Positions 35,470 to 46,801 of a DNA stretch of 64,000 nucleotides are shown here, one piece after another; positions within the stretch are counted from its first letter, which is position 1, and each line of letters opens with the position of its first letter. The DNA comes from Moraxellaceae bacterium. Lineage in GTDB: Bacteria > Pseudomonadota > Gammaproteobacteria > Pseudomonadales > Moraxellaceae. The position numbers and the translations under genes are program-made. Under the pieces are notes generated by a model, which ran no database searches, was not told where the DNA came from, and saw only the letters and a program-made list of their open reading frames with translations. The DNA lies in contig JAJUIK010000010.1 of assembly GCA_029267635.1 (NCBI GenBank), positions 16,887-80,886 on the forward strand, read 5' to 3'.

Positions 35470-36957
35470 ATGTCTTTTGCCAAGATCCAGACCCGCAGTC
35501 TGTTGGGCTTACATGCGCCCAGCATTGAAGTAGAAGTGCATGTCAGCCAGGGATTGCCTTCCCTGACGATTGTCGGTTTGCCTGAAGCGGCCGTTCGCGA
35601 AAGTAAAGACCGGGTTCGCTCAGCCATTATCAACAGCGGCTTTCAGTTTCCGACCAAACGTCTGACCATCAATCTGGCACCGGCCGATCTCCCCAAAGAA
35701 GGGGCACGTCTGGATCTGCCGATTGCCTTGGGCATTCTGATTGCATCAGGACAACTTCCCGCCCAGGTCACGGATGATTTTGAATTTATAGGGGAACTGG
35801 CACTGGATGGTCATTTACGTCCGGTCAGTGGTGCGCTGAGTATTGCGATGGCCTGTCAGCAAGCAGGACATCGGCTGATGCTGCCTGCAGCCAATACGAG
35901 CGAGGCAGCGCAACTGCCTGATCTTGCGGTCTATCCTGCACAGCATCTGAAACAGGTCTGTGCACATTTTCTCGAGCAAAATAAAATTGCCACGGCGGCA
36001 GCTCCCTCGCTACAAAGTACACAGCGCTATGTGCAGGACCTCGCAGATGTCAAAGGTCAATTACGGCCACGACGTACACTGGAAATTGCAGCCGCAGGTG
36101 GACACTCTCTGTTGTTTCGTGGACCCCCCGGTACCGGAAAAACCCTGCTGGCCTCACGTCTACCGAGTATCTTGCCACCTTTGACGGCACAGGAAAATTT
36201 GCAAGTCGCCAATATTTATTCAATTGCCAATCATCCGCATCCTTTTGGACAACGCCCTTTCCGTGCACCGCATCATACTGCCTCGGCGATTGCACTGGTC
36301 GGGGGCGGTTCACATCCCAAACCTGGCGAAATTACCCTGGCACATTTAGGGGTGTTATTTCTGGATGAGTTACCAGAGTTCGACCGTAAAGTACTCGAAG
36401 TGCTGCGCCAACCGCTGGAATCCAAAGAAATCGTGATTTCTCGTGCCTCACGGCAAATGACCTTTCCAGCCAATTTCCAGTTGATTGCGGCGATGAATCC
36501 TTGCCCCTGCGGTTATGCCTTTAATCAGGACAATCGCTGCCAATGTTCCAGCGAAGCGATCAAACGTTATCAGAACCGTATTTCCGGACCCTTGCTGGAC
36601 CGGATCGACCTGCATATTGATGTGCCGCCGCTTTCCGCACAGGAACTCCAGTCCTCAGCGGCAGCTGAAGATTCCGCAACGGTTCGAGCACGGGTGATCC
36701 AGGCCTATGAACAGCAAATGCAGCGTCAACAGGCCTTGAATCACCAGCTTTCTCCGCAGCAGCTACAACAGTTTGCTGTCCTCGATGAAGCCTCAAAACG
36801 TCTGCTGGAAATGGCGCAACAACGTCTCAATTTATCCGCCCGCGCCTATCATCGGGTGTTGCGTGTGGCTCGTACCATTGCGGATCTGGCACGAAGTGAA
36901 CAGATTCAGAATGTGCATGTCAGCGAGGCACTGTCTTACCGCGCCAATGAAGCCTGA
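35470..36957 (+). CDS. comM: Mg-chelatase-like ATPase ComM / YifB
   Basis: LLFRGPPGTGKTLLASRLPSILPPL, FLDELPEF, AAMNPCPCGY. Confidence 0.94.
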   Translation: MSFAKIQTRSLLGLHAPSIEVEVHVSQGLPSLTIVGLPEAAVRESKDRVRSAIINSGFQFPTKRLTINLAPADLPKEGARLDLPIALGILIASGQLPAQVTDDFEFIGELALDGHLRPVSGALSIAMACQQAGHRLMLPAANTSEAAQLPDLAVYPAQHLKQVCAHFLEQNKIATAAAPSLQSTQRYVQDLADVKGQLRPRRTLEIAAAGGHSLLFRGPPGTGKTLLASRLPSILPPLTAQENLQVANIYSIANHPHPFGQRPFRAPHHTASAIALVGGGSHPKPGEITLAHLGVLFLDELPEFDRKVLEVLRQPLESKEIVISRASRQMTFPANFQLIAAMNPCPCGYAFNQDNRCQCSSEAIKRYQNRISGPLLDRIDLHIDVPPLSAQELQSSAAAEDSATVRARVIQAYEQQMQRQQALNHQLSPQQLQQFAVLDEASKRLLEMAQQRLNLSARAYHRVLRVARTIADLARSEQIQNVHVSEALSYRANEA

Positions 36958-36961
36958 ATGC

Positions 36962-36996
36962 AAAAAGCCGATGACCAGAGGTACTGGCCATCGGCT
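36962..36996. terminator. Terminator between comM and TorF-like gene
   Basis: AGCCGATGaCCAG-aggta-CTGGcCATCGGCT; T5 on minus strand. Confidence 0.75.
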
Positions 36997-37019
36997 GATC
37001 ATTACTATCTAAAATAAAA

Positions 37020-37775
37020 TCAGAATGTTTTGGTTAGTGTAAAGACTGCGCCAGTATCCACCCCACGTTTGGCGGTATGCGACATGCCATCCGTATCAAT
37101 ATCTGTGCCGACTGCGGCCAATTCTGCAGTCAAACCTTTCACTGAGGCAAAAGAATAGGTCACCCCTGCTTTCCAGTCCAGGTAGCTATCCTCACCATTA
37201 AAGTAGTCCTCATCCGCAAGGGTATAACCTACTGCTGCCACCCCACCGAAACCGCTTGCACCAAAAGGTACAGAATAGGTCGCATTTAAATACCAGGCAT
37301 CTGTATCCAGACCCAAGAAATCATTGCTGTAGTTGATGGCCGTCATCAGGCTGGCCTTATCCACCAGTACATCACTGAAGGTTAATTTAGCGTAAGCTTC
37401 CAGCCAGTTTAAGTCACTTTCGCTTGGATAAGCGTAATACCATAAACCCACGTCTAACAGCGGCTTGCTGGCAAAGCTATCTAAGGTGGTGGCAAAACCC
37501 ATATATGGATCCAGCTCGAGATGTGCTGTGCCACCAAAATCCACATTAGAGCCCCACACCCCTGCATATACACCGGACTCATGGGTCAGCAAAAAACCAC
37601 CTTGCAACGCCGGGTCATTAAAGGTTTGTGAAATACCGCGGTAGCGATAATCCGAGGTCAAGGCCGCATTACCGCTCAACGTCAAGCCCAATGGCGATGT
37701 GTCCTCTGCCATACTCATCATGGAAGCACTTGCCAATACACCCAAGCTCACTGCTTTCACTGCCCATTTCTTCAT
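37020..37775 (-). CDS. TorF family putative porin (copy 1)
   Basis: Signal peptide; TLSGNAALTSDYRYRGISQTFNDPALQGG; C-terminal Phe. Confidence 0.85.
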   Translation of the reverse strand: MKKWAVKAVSLGVLASASMMSMAEDTSPLGLTLSGNAALTSDYRYRGISQTFNDPALQGGFLLTHESGVYAGVWGSNVDFGGTAHLELDPYMGFATTLDSFASKPLLDVGLWYYAYPSESDLNWLEAYAKLTFSDVLVDKASLMTAINYSNDFLGLDTDAWYLNATYSVPFGASGFGGVAAVGYTLADEDYFNGEDSYLDWKAGVTYSFASVKGLTAELAAVGTDIDTDGMSHTAKRGVDTGAVFTLTKTF

Positions 37776-37946
37776 GCTGATCTCCCCCAATGTTATGATT
37801 GGTTTTTTCCTGTTCTGGTTAGGCTGATAAATTCTATTTAGTACTAGCAATTGCTGTGCCAAGTCCGGCAAAGGCTCAGATGGAAGAAATGTACAGACCG
37901 TGACCTATTTTTGCCCTTTTTACAGGATTGAGTAAAATTTACGCAT

Positions 37947-37982
37947 AAAAAAGGTACACAAATTTTATGCAATTTGTACACC
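37947..37982 (-). terminator. Terminator after second TorF-like gene
   Basis: GGTGTACAAATT-gcataa-AATTTGTGTACC (two G.U wobbles) then T6 on minus strand. Confidence 0.75.
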
Positions 37983-37996
37983 CTAAAATGATGGCT

Positions 37997-38839
37997 TTAA
38001 AAATAGTAACGCATGCCCGCCACCAACATGTTTTTCTGATCCACACCGGCACGGTTTTCGCCCCCCATCACATATTTGATCCAGCCACGGACGTTGTCTT
38101 GCTGAAATAATGCATGGGAAATTTGCACAGAGGCATGACGGAACACCCAATCTTTTTGCGTATTCAGGATCAGGTCGCCTTCAAACTTGCCCTCATCCTG
38201 GTAATACGAGATCCCGCTGGATAAATCCAGATGAAAGTCTTGTGGCAAAGGATGGCTGTAATCTAGGCTCAGATAGCTGTCCCACTGGTTCATATACACC
38301 GTGTCATTTACATAGGTCTGAATGCCAATCCGGAAACTGTTACCAATCTCCGGATTGAGGGTACGGCCCGCACTGACACCCGCTTCAATACCCAACGAAT
38401 TATCACTGCCTGGAAAATAATAGGTTGCGACATTCAGATCATAATCCCAGTCTTTATAGCGGTTGGCATAACCGACAAAGAAATCATGCTCGTAATAATC
38501 GGCAGAGGGAATTTTGAGATCAGCCAGTGCTTGCGCTTTTTGCTCAGTATTTAAGTTGGAGGACTGAATAGCAACCTGATCCTGAATTTCACTTAATGAA
38601 TAATCCAGTTTCGATACCCAATACGCGGCATAAGCACCTTTGTAGCTGGCATTCACATAGCCTTGCAACACGGTATCTTCATTTTCCGGATCATTGGTCC
38701 CACCGCGCGACACATAGGCTGATACCACGCCAAGCCAGCCAGAAACCTTGACTTGATCAGGTTGTTTTTGTTCTTGTGCCAATACCAAAGCAGGACTGAG
38801 GGCAAACACGACACCCAGCAAAACAGCAGATTTACTCAT
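37997..38839 (-). CDS. TorF family putative porin (copy 2)
   Basis: Signal peptide; VSGWLGVVSAYVSRGGTNDPENEDTVLQGYVNASYKG; C-terminal aromatic residue (RYYF). Confidence 0.78.
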   Translation of the reverse strand: MSKSAVLLGVVFALSPALVLAQEQKQPDQVKVSGWLGVVSAYVSRGGTNDPENEDTVLQGYVNASYKGAYAAYWVSKLDYSLSEIQDQVAIQSSNLNTEQKAQALADLKIPSADYYEHDFFVGYANRYKDWDYDLNVATYYFPGSDNSLGIEAGVSAGRTLNPEIGNSFRIGIQTYVNDTVYMNQWDSYLSLDYSHPLPQDFHLDLSSGISYYQDEGKFEGDLILNTQKDWVFRHASVQISHALFQQDNVRGWIKYVMGGENRAGVDQKNMLVAGMRYYF

Positions 38840-38948
38840 GAGCGAACAAAGGGAGAAAAGCAAAGAAGGCGCGATTATAGTCAGAAAAAAATCCGTTTAA
38901 AATATACACAACCCAATTTATTTACCAAATGGTTAATTATTAAAAATA

Positions 38949-38977
38949 AAAAAGACCCGCAATCGCGAGCCTTTTAC
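38949..38977 (-). terminator. Terminator after ppa
   Basis: AAAGGCTCGC-gatt-GCGGGTCTTTTTT on minus strand. Confidence 0.6.
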
Positions 38978-39012
38978 TAAAGCATAGAATTAACCAAACA
39001 GTTAAAACATAC

Positions 39013-39540
39013 TTATTTCTTGGCAGCTTCAATGGATTTTAAAATTTCAGCTTTGGCCACATCCGCACCTTCCCAACCGCTGATTTTCACCCATTTTCCA
39101 GGTTCCAAATCTTTGTAGTGCTGGAAGAAATGTTCGATTTGGCTGATCAAGAGTTTTGGAAGATCGGTATATTCCTGAACATCTTTGTATAATGGCGATA
39201 ATTTTTCGTGTGGCACTGCGATCAGCTTCGCATCAATTCCACCGTCGTCTTCCATGTTCAATTTACCCACTGGGCGGCAACGGATCACAGAACCTGGAGC
39301 CACTGGGTGTGGCGTTACCACCAATACGTCTAATGGGTCACCATCTTCTGACAAGGTGTTTGGAACATAACCATAGTTCGCTGGGTAGAACATTGCAGTA
39401 CCCATGAAACGGTCCACAAATAACGCATCAGAATCTTTATCGATTTCATATTTGATTGGGGCTGCGTTAGCAGGAATTTCAATGATCACATAGATATCGT
39501 TTGGTGCATCTTTACCCGGCGGGATATTGTTGTAGCTCAT
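39013..39540 (-). CDS. ppa: Inorganic diphosphatase
   Basis: [20 protein letters not shown] signature. Confidence 0.96.
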   Translation of the reverse strand: MSYNNIPPGKDAPNDIYVIIEIPANAAPIKYEIDKDSDALFVDRFMGTAMFYPANYGYVPNTLSEDGDPLDVLVVTPHPVAPGSVIRCRPVGKLNMEDDGGIDAKLIAVPHEKLSPLYKDVQEYTDLPKLLISQIEHFFQHYKDLEPGKWVKISGWEGADVAKAEILKSIEAAKK

Positions 39541-39667
39541 AGCAATACTCTTTGACTATATAGATGATCGAGATAAATTGGGGTTGCAGATGAAAGAACT
39601 GCAAACTTCGTGCTGATTATACCGTTTAGCTCGGAAAAAATTGACAAGATTTCATTCTGCTGCACAG

Positions 39668-40084
39668 TTAAGTCAGTTTTAGGGTAATCACCAGCAAGAA
39701 AATTGGGCACAGCAAGGCCAACAACCAGATAATTGAGCGTAACATCGCCCAATTGGCCAAATAGCAGATCCCATAGAGAATACGCAAAACCAGGTAGGCA
39801 ATACCCAAATTCATCACAATGGATTGTGGAACCACCATATATTCGGCCATCAGAATCGCGGCAATAAACAGTGGCAGACCTTCAAAACTATTTTGCTGGG
39901 CAGCATTGGCACGTGCAGCCAGACCGGTGGTTTTGGCCAGAAATTCACGCGGGTTCTGGTTATCTTTGGCTTTGAAGCCACCCACCATCTTGGCAATCAT
40001 GGCAAAAACATAAGGCAGTAAACAGGCTGCCAAAATGAGATAAATGATGCCGTTAATGCCCTGCATGTCGGTTATTCTCTTCAA
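39668..40084 (-). CDS. MAPEG family membrane protein
   Basis: Four TM helices; FEGLPLFIAAILMAEY MAPEG-like motif. Confidence 0.82.
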   Translation of the reverse strand: MKRITDMQGINGIIYLILAACLLPYVFAMIAKMVGGFKAKDNQNPREFLAKTTGLAARANAAQQNSFEGLPLFIAAILMAEYMVVPQSIVMNLGIAYLVLRILYGICYLANWAMLRSIIWLLALLCPIFLLVITLKLT

Positions 40085-40175
40085 TTTTTCTTCAGCACTC
40101 TATCATAGCATGGCATTTGACAGATAAATTTTGTTAAATAGGCTGTTTTAATCACCCGCCCATATAGGAAGCAAC

Positions 40176-40559
40176 ATGACCAGTCCTGAGCAAAAAGAGA
40201 TGTTTGATGTACTGGAAAAGCAGCGCCAGCATCAGCAACAAGTCGACCGTGTCATGAAAATTGTGCTGCCGATTACCGCTTTTCTGCTAGCGGTGATTTG
40301 CGCCAATATGAACACTTGGTCCTTGATCGGCACTTTTGTGGTGTTGCTGGTCGCCTTCTTTGCTGTAGGCATCAAGCGTTTAACCCTTTGGCATTGGATT
40401 GTGGTGATTCTGGTGTATTGTCTGGCGGACAATCTGCTCAGTTATGGCTATTTTAATACCTCAGGTTTTAGCCGCCAGTTTGGTACCCTGTTTATTTTTG
40501 TCGGCATCGTTAGCATTGGCCGTCCTTATATGGATCGCTGGCTGATGAAAAATTCATAA
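40176..40559 (+). CDS. Hypothetical membrane protein
   Basis: 127 aa with about four hydrophobic segments. Confidence 0.65.
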   Translation: MTSPEQKEMFDVLEKQRQHQQQVDRVMKIVLPITAFLLAVICANMNTWSLIGTFVVLLVAFFAVGIKRLTLWHWIVVILVYCLADNLLSYGYFNTSGFSRQFGTLFIFVGIVSIGRPYMDRWLMKNS

Positions 40560-40569
40560 GCTATCAAAC

Positions 40570-40600
40570 AAAAAACGCCCTGACTACAGGGCGTTTTTAT
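40570..40600. terminator. Bidirectional terminator between convergent genes
   Basis: AAAAACGCCCTG-acta-CAGGGCGTTTTT. Confidence 0.9.
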
Positions 40601-40611
40601 GCAGAGCTCAA

Positions 40612-42285
40612 TTATTTACGCAAATCTTTACGCAAAATCTTGCCGACATTGGATTTTGGCAACTCATTGATAAATTCCACATAACGCGGACGTTTATAGC
40701 CGGTCAGGTTTTCTTTGGCATAAGACAGCACTTCTTCGGTGGTCAAAGACGGATCTTTTTTCACCACGAACAGTTTCGGTGCTTCACCGGATTTTTCATC
40801 GGGCACACCAATTGCAGCCACTTCCAGCACTTTAGGATGCTTGGCAATGACTTCTTCAATTTCCGAAGGATAAACATTAAAGCCTGATACCAGAATCATG
40901 TCCTTTTTACGGTCGACGATTTTGATATAACCGCGTTCATCCATGACACCAATATCACCAGTACGGAAAAAACCATCTGCTGTCATGGACTTGGCGGTTT
41001 CATCCGGACGGTTCCAGTAACCGCGCATCACTTGCGGCCCACGAATACAGATCTCGCCCTGCTCGCCCAATGGCATTTCATTACCGGCATCGTCCAGAAT
41101 CGCGACTTCAGTCAGCGGTAATGGAATCCCGATGGTGCCGGTAAATTCATCCGAAGCTGGTGGGTTGGCTGTTGCCACCGGTGAGGTTTCCGACAGGCCA
41201 TAACCTTCAACAATCGTGGTTCCGGTAATTTTTTTCCAGGCAGCAGCAGTGGAAGGCAATACAGCCATACCACCACCCATGGCCATTTTCAGCTTGCTGT
41301 GATCAAGCTGTCTAAATTCTTCATTATTGACCAAGGCATTGAACAGTGTATTGACCGCCGGGAAGAAAGTCGGCTGGTATTTGCGCAGTTCCTTGATCAC
41401 GGCAGGCAGGTCACGCGGGTTCGGGATCAGCACATTGGCCTGACCTTTATACATGCCGTACAAGGCACAGACCATAAAGGCAAAGATATGATACAAAGGC
41501 AGTGCGCAGAAAATGCGGTCGTCCTTTTCACCATCTTTATTGCCAAATTTACTCTGGAAAATTCCATCACACTGCAGCATATTCGCTACCAGATTGCGGT
41601 GGGTCAGTTCCGCACCTTTCGATACCCCGGTGGTGCCACCCGTATATTGCAGTACTGCCGTATCGCTTAAGGTCAGATTGGGACGTTTGTACTTGTTGGC
41701 ATTGGCCTTATTCATGGCAGCATTAAACTTGATATGTCCCGGAATATCCCAAGCCGGAATCTGTTTGCGCACCGAACGCAGCACGAAATTTACCAATGTA
41801 CCTTTGAGTGTGCCGAGCATGTCGCCCACGCTGGCCACAATCACCTGTTTTACTGGAGTTTTCCCGATAATGCTTTGATACACTGCTGCAAAGTTTTCAA
41901 TAATCACCAGCACTTCGGCACCGGAGTCATTTAACTGATGCTCCAGCTCACGCGCCGTATAGAGTGGATTGACATTGACCAGCACCAGTCCGGCACGAAA
42001 CACACCTAAAGCCACCACCGGATACTGCAGCACATTCGGCATCATCACCGCAACACGGGTACCTTTGGCCAAGCCCAGGCTTTGCAAATACGCCGCAAAT
42101 TTACGGCTGGCCAGTTCCAGTTCATCGAAACTGAGGGTTTTATCCATGAAGATAAAAGCATCACGTGAGCCAAATTTCTGAAAATTGCGCTCAAAAATAT
42201 CCAGCAACGAGGTATTTTCTGATGGTAATACAACTGTTTCCGGAATCCCTGTTTTTCGGTATTCAGCGAACCAAATTTTTTCCAT
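40612..42285 (-). CDS. fadD: Long-chain fatty acid--CoA ligase FadD-type
   Basis: YTGGTTGVSKGAELTHRN AMP-binding motif, GYGLSETSPVA; start set at MEKIWF inside longer ORF (to 42393). Confidence 0.88.
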   Translation of the reverse strand: MEKIWFAEYRKTGIPETVVLPSENTSLLDIFERNFQKFGSRDAFIFMDKTLSFDELELASRKFAAYLQSLGLAKGTRVAVMMPNVLQYPVVALGVFRAGLVLVNVNPLYTARELEHQLNDSGAEVLVIIENFAAVYQSIIGKTPVKQVIVASVGDMLGTLKGTLVNFVLRSVRKQIPAWDIPGHIKFNAAMNKANANKYKRPNLTLSDTAVLQYTGGTTGVSKGAELTHRNLVANMLQCDGIFQSKFGNKDGEKDDRIFCALPLYHIFAFMVCALYGMYKGQANVLIPNPRDLPAVIKELRKYQPTFFPAVNTLFNALVNNEEFRQLDHSKLKMAMGGGMAVLPSTAAAWKKITGTTIVEGYGLSETSPVATANPPASDEFTGTIGIPLPLTEVAILDDAGNEMPLGEQGEICIRGPQVMRGYWNRPDETAKSMTADGFFRTGDIGVMDERGYIKIVDRKKDMILVSGFNVYPSEIEEVIAKHPKVLEVAAIGVPDEKSGEAPKLFVVKKDPSLTTEEVLSYAKENLTGYKRPRYVEFINELPKSNVGKILRKDLRK

Positions 42286-42435
42286 AATGCCAAAATCTCC
42301 CATCAGCAATCCTGAATTTTTAACCTGTACTTTTTCAATGCGAGCTTCTTTTTGCTTTGCTTCTGCCCCAACATTGCTTTCATTTTCCACCAATATGTTT
42401 CATACATAGCGCATTTATGACAGCTCATGCCAGCG

Positions 42436-44655
42436 CTATCTCTGAACCCACAGTTTATTGGCTTTTTGGTAGCCGCGCGGTAACAGTTGCCCCTTGCCCG
42501 CACGTTTTCCAATATATTTTTGTAAATCGTCACCCTTGAGTTTTAACTGCTGTTGTCCTGCAACCAACTGAACAACTTCGTTTAAATTCAAGGTCGTCAT
42601 GGAGAGCAGCGATTCACCTGCCTCAAGTTGCATTAACTTATTGCCTTTGCCTTTATTCAGCATTGGCAATTCTGACACATCGACAATCAATAAACGCCCT
42701 GCCGAACTGAGCAGCGCCAGATGGCTGTGGTCATCCACCGGCAGTAATGGCAATGCCTTGGCTGGCTCTGCCACCGTCAGGAAGGCTTTACCGGCTTTGG
42801 CATTGGTGTCCAGCTGTTTGGCCTGAGTCTTAAAACCATAACCGTTCGAGCTGATCGCCAACAATTCTTTTTCATCTTCGGCAATCAAGACCTGAATAAA
42901 GGACACGCCGTTGGCCGGTGCCAGTTTGGAGCTGAGTGGCTCACCCAGACCACGTGCCGATGGCAATTGATTAATGGCCAAGGCATAACTGCGCCCGGTT
43001 TCATCCAGCACATACACGCGCTGATTGGATTTCCCCACAGCATGACTAAGGTATTGATCCCCAGCACGATAATTCAGATTTTCTGCATCAACCTCTGCAC
43101 CTTTGGCCGAGCGAATCCACCCCGCTTCAGACAAAACGACCGTGACTGCTTCGGCCGGCAACAAATCCTGTTCCTTGATCTGGATCGCCTCTTCACGCTC
43201 GACAATCGGTGAACGGCGGTCATCACCAAATTTTTTCGCGTCTTCTTTAAGCTCAGAAATGATCAGGTTTTTCAATGCTTCCGGATTGGCCAGTTGCTCA
43301 CGAATAACCGCTGCGCGTGCTGCCAGCTCATCCTGCTCCTGACGGATTTCCATTTCTTCGAGTTTGGCCAAATGCCGCAGTTTCAATTCGAGAATGGCTT
43401 CGGCCTGAATCTCATCAATGTTGAAGTGCGACATCAACACCGACTTGGGCTGATCTTCCTCCCGAATGATCTTAATCACCGTATCAATATCCAGATAGGC
43501 AATCAGCAAACCGGCTAGAATATGCAGGCGTTTTTCGATTTTGTTCAGATGATATTGCAGACGGCGAGTCACGGTGTGTTTACGGATCTCAATCCATTCC
43601 AGCAAAATCCGGCGGATCGATTTGACCTGTGGACGACCGTCGGCCCCAATCATGTTTAGGTTAACCCGATAGCTCGATTCCAGATCGGTAGTGGCAAATA
43701 AATGGCTCATCACGGCTTCAGCATCAATGCGGTTGGAACGCAACACCACCACCAAGCGGGTAGGATGTACATGATCCGATTCATCGCGCACATCAGTCAC
43801 CAGCGGTAACTTTTTTGCCTGCATCTGGTCGGCAATCTGGGTAATCACCTTGGAACCGGACACCTGATACGGTAGTTCGGTAATGATGATTTCATTTTTA
43901 TCCACGGTATAAACGGCACGCACCCGGTAACTGCCACGGCCACTCATCTGTATTTTCAGCAGTTCCTCTTTGGAGGTGATGATTTCGGCTTTGGTTGGCA
44001 AATCCGGACCGGGAATAAATTCGGCCAGTTTACTGTCATTTAATTCTGGATTACGGATCAAGGCAATAGTGCCTTTAATCACTTCACGCAAATTGTGTGG
44101 CGGAATATCCGTGGCCATCCCCACGGCAATCCCGGTGGTGCCATTGAGCAGGATATTCGGTACGCGTGCCGGCAAAGTCACCGGCTCTTTCAGTGAGCCG
44201 TCAAAATTGTCCTGCCAGTCACAGGTGCCTTGACCCAGTTCGGACAGTAACACTTCACTGTACTGTGATAGCTTGGCTTCGGTATAACGCATCGCCGCAA
44301 AGGATTTCGGATCATCCGGCGAACCCCAGTTGCCTTGACCTTCAATAAATGGATAGCGGTAACTGAATGGCTGCGCCATCAGCACCATGGCTTCATAACA
44401 GGCTGAATCGCCATGCGGATGGTATTTACCTAACACATCACCCACCGTACGCGCCGATTTTTTCGGTTTTCCGCTGTGTTTTAAGCCCAGCTCACTCATG
44501 GCATAGACAATACGACGCTGTACCGGTTTCAGGCCATCACTGATATGCGGCAAGGCCCGATCCATGATCACATACATGGCATAGTTGAGGTACGCTTGTT
44601 CGGTAAACTCGGCTACAGAGCGGTTTTCTGTCGCATGATGCGCAAGGCTGGTCAT
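42436..44655 (-). CDS. parC: DNA topoisomerase IV subunit A
   Basis: [29 protein letters not shown]-type region; [10 protein letters not shown]. Confidence 0.96.
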   Translation of the reverse strand: MTSLAHHATENRSVAEFTEQAYLNYAMYVIMDRALPHISDGLKPVQRRIVYAMSELGLKHSGKPKKSARTVGDVLGKYHPHGDSACYEAMVLMAQPFSYRYPFIEGQGNWGSPDDPKSFAAMRYTEAKLSQYSEVLLSELGQGTCDWQDNFDGSLKEPVTLPARVPNILLNGTTGIAVGMATDIPPHNLREVIKGTIALIRNPELNDSKLAEFIPGPDLPTKAEIITSKEELLKIQMSGRGSYRVRAVYTVDKNEIIITELPYQVSGSKVITQIADQMQAKKLPLVTDVRDESDHVHPTRLVVVLRSNRIDAEAVMSHLFATTDLESSYRVNLNMIGADGRPQVKSIRRILLEWIEIRKHTVTRRLQYHLNKIEKRLHILAGLLIAYLDIDTVIKIIREEDQPKSVLMSHFNIDEIQAEAILELKLRHLAKLEEMEIRQEQDELAARAAVIREQLANPEALKNLIISELKEDAKKFGDDRRSPIVEREEAIQIKEQDLLPAEAVTVVLSEAGWIRSAKGAEVDAENLNYRAGDQYLSHAVGKSNQRVYVLDETGRSYALAINQLPSARGLGEPLSSKLAPANGVSFIQVLIAEDEKELLAISSNGYGFKTQAKQLDTNAKAGKAFLTVAEPAKALPLLPVDDHSHLALLSSAGRLLIVDVSELPMLNKGKGNKLMQLEAGESLLSMTTLNLNEVVQLVAGQQQLKLKGDDLQKYIGKRAGKGQLLPRGYQKANKLWVQR

Positions 44656-44948
44656 AACAACTAATTATCCTAATTCATCATTATTCATTTAAAGGTCTTA
44701 TGCTATGTCGCCGCACGATCAGGCACAAGGGCATTAATTATCACAACGCGTCAAATCCTGTCTTTTCATTTCATGACTTAGCTCTCTTTTTCTAAATTCA
44801 AATTGCATAAATCGTCACATCTATTACCAAAAGGCAAAATAAGTCACAAAATAATCATATTTTTCACTATAATAATCTCGCTTTTAAATGTGGTGTTGAA
44901 CAACGGCTTAAATTTTTATTCTACTTATCCAACATAAGGTTACTTCAC

Positions 44949-46694
44949 ATGGATGTCATGGAAGCTTATATTCCCTATCATCTGCGGGCTAAATTACAAC
45001 AGATTGACCCGGTCCTTGACCTGGACTGGTATCAGCAAATTGAGCATATTTTTGCAACCACAGCAGCTCATCTGCATAAAAAAATAGAAGACTACTATTT
45101 AAAAAACAAGAATATTCAATGGAATCCTCTCACCGATTTTTTTGAATTTAAGGGTCATGTCAGCTTGGCAGCGCTCGATGCTTTGCTGCGCAATTCCAGC
45201 CTGCAGCAATTATCAAAAAAAATTCAGCACACGCTAGAATATCTACAGCAGTATGAAAACGTCTATCAAATCGCCGATTATCTGGAAAGTGTACTCAATG
45301 AAATTGACCGTATAGAACTCGACGATCACAGCGAAATTCATAAAGAAAAACATGCGCTGCGCACCGCCTTTTTATATGATGCGGCCACCATCATCAAAAC
45401 CTTAAATTTCACTTTGCCTGCAACGGTACGCCAGCTCACGGTAGAACAAGTCCGCAGTTTTATTCTGGAAGTCTATCTCAAGCGCGAAATTGTCGGGGAC
45501 TGGTTCAGTATCATTTCTCCCAGTGAATATGCGCTACAGGAACTGCCGATTTTCCACGATTTTTTGATACAAGAACAAAAGATCCGTGATTTTGATGTCA
45601 TTCAGACTTCGCAATTTTATTTCATTGTTGGCAGCACCCGGGAATATGCGCAAAACCCCTACTCGATCCGTCGCTTTTTGACCGAGGAAACATTTGGTTT
45701 TGAAGATAAAGTCTATTTAAATGGCGTAGTGCTGGATCCACAGCAGATTATGCAAGACGACCATTTAAGCAATTTTAAATGGCAGGTCAGCCGCATCATC
45801 AGCATTCAGCGCCAACTCAATACCAATATTGTCGAGTTGATTGAAAGTCTGCATCAATATAATCATGAGCATCTACTGCCACTCCTGCGTGCACCCCTAG
45901 ATGCGGCTGGCCATCCAATCGAACAACTGATCAATGAACGTCTGATTGAAATAGAAAGACAACTCAGTGTGCATATTCTGGAGCCTTTACAAAAGGGTTT
46001 AAAGCACGCCATACAGCAGCCAGATGAGCTGGAATTCAGCTTCCTCAACATGCAGCGCCTGATCACGGAAATCTTGAACTGCTATGAGGATTTCTCACGC
46101 GAACCCGTGGTGGCCTTCAACAATCAGGTGCGCAATTTTAAATATCGTCTGGTGGCCTATCTGAAACTGCTACAAAAGCGCCGTCCGCAGATTTTTATGC
46201 TGTTTGAAAATGAAGAGGCTTGCTTACAACAAGACCAGTTGGCCAAAGCACCGCTCGAACATCTAATGAGCACGATTAATCAGGCGATTGAGCAGAGCCG
46301 ACAAATCCAGTTACAGATCAAGCAGAAAGAACGGGAGCAAACAGAAAAAACCGGCTTCTTGCAACGCCTGTTTGCAAAACCCGAACAGCAGAGAAAAGAA
46401 CTGGACCGTCTCAAAAGCTCGATTCACCAGCTTCGCGATCAATGCTATCTAGACATGATCCGTATTCCGAAACAATATCCGAAGCAGAGTGTCTATCTGG
46501 AATCGGAAAGCCTGATCACGATTAGCCGCAAAGAGCGCAATTATGCCTTTGCCAATGGGGAAAATGGCGTGACCCGCTTACCAGTCCTGATCCAGTTGCC
46601 AGAAGATCGCAGCCAGTTCAACTTGCAGAGTCTCGCGGCCACACTGAATTTTGACCTGAGCAAAGCCTCGCAAATCTGGAAAAACATCTCCTAA
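44949..46694 (+). CDS. Conserved hypothetical protein, 581 aa, no family recognised
   Basis: Long uninterrupted ORF in an otherwise intergenic region, own terminator; helical, no TM segments evident. Confidence 0.85.
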   Translation: MDVMEAYIPYHLRAKLQQIDPVLDLDWYQQIEHIFATTAAHLHKKIEDYYLKNKNIQWNPLTDFFEFKGHVSLAALDALLRNSSLQQLSKKIQHTLEYLQQYENVYQIADYLESVLNEIDRIELDDHSEIHKEKHALRTAFLYDAATIIKTLNFTLPATVRQLTVEQVRSFILEVYLKREIVGDWFSIISPSEYALQELPIFHDFLIQEQKIRDFDVIQTSQFYFIVGSTREYAQNPYSIRRFLTEETFGFEDKVYLNGVVLDPQQIMQDDHLSNFKWQVSRIISIQRQLNTNIVELIESLHQYNHEHLLPLLRAPLDAAGHPIEQLINERLIEIERQLSVHILEPLQKGLKHAIQQPDELEFSFLNMQRLITEILNCYEDFSREPVVAFNNQVRNFKYRLVAYLKLLQKRRPQIFMLFENEEACLQQDQLAKAPLEHLMSTINQAIEQSRQIQLQIKQKEREQTEKTGFLQRLFAKPEQQRKELDRLKSSIHQLRDQCYLDMIRIPKQYPKQSVYLESESLITISRKERNYAFANGENGVTRLPVLIQLPEDRSQFNLQSLAATLNFDLSKASQIWKNIS

Positions 46695-46700
46695 TACAAA

Positions 46701-46728
46701 ATCCTCCGATTTCGGGGGATCTTTTTTT
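46701..46728 (+). terminator. Rho-independent terminator after the 581-aa orphan gene
   Basis: ATCCtCCGA-tt-TCGGgGGAT then CTTTTTTT. Confidence 0.85.
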
Positions 46729-46732
46729 ATAG

Positions 46733-46801
46733 ACCAATCAATGCCAGTAGCTTGCTTTTGGTATCTTCATACAGCAGCCCAATCACCAGTGCAACGGCTC
46801 A
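46733..46801 (-). pseudogene. Remnant of the C-terminus of an unidentified (membrane?) protein
   Basis: Minus-strand frame reads ...AVALVIGLLYEDTKSKLLALIGL* with no N-terminal part. Confidence 0.4.
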
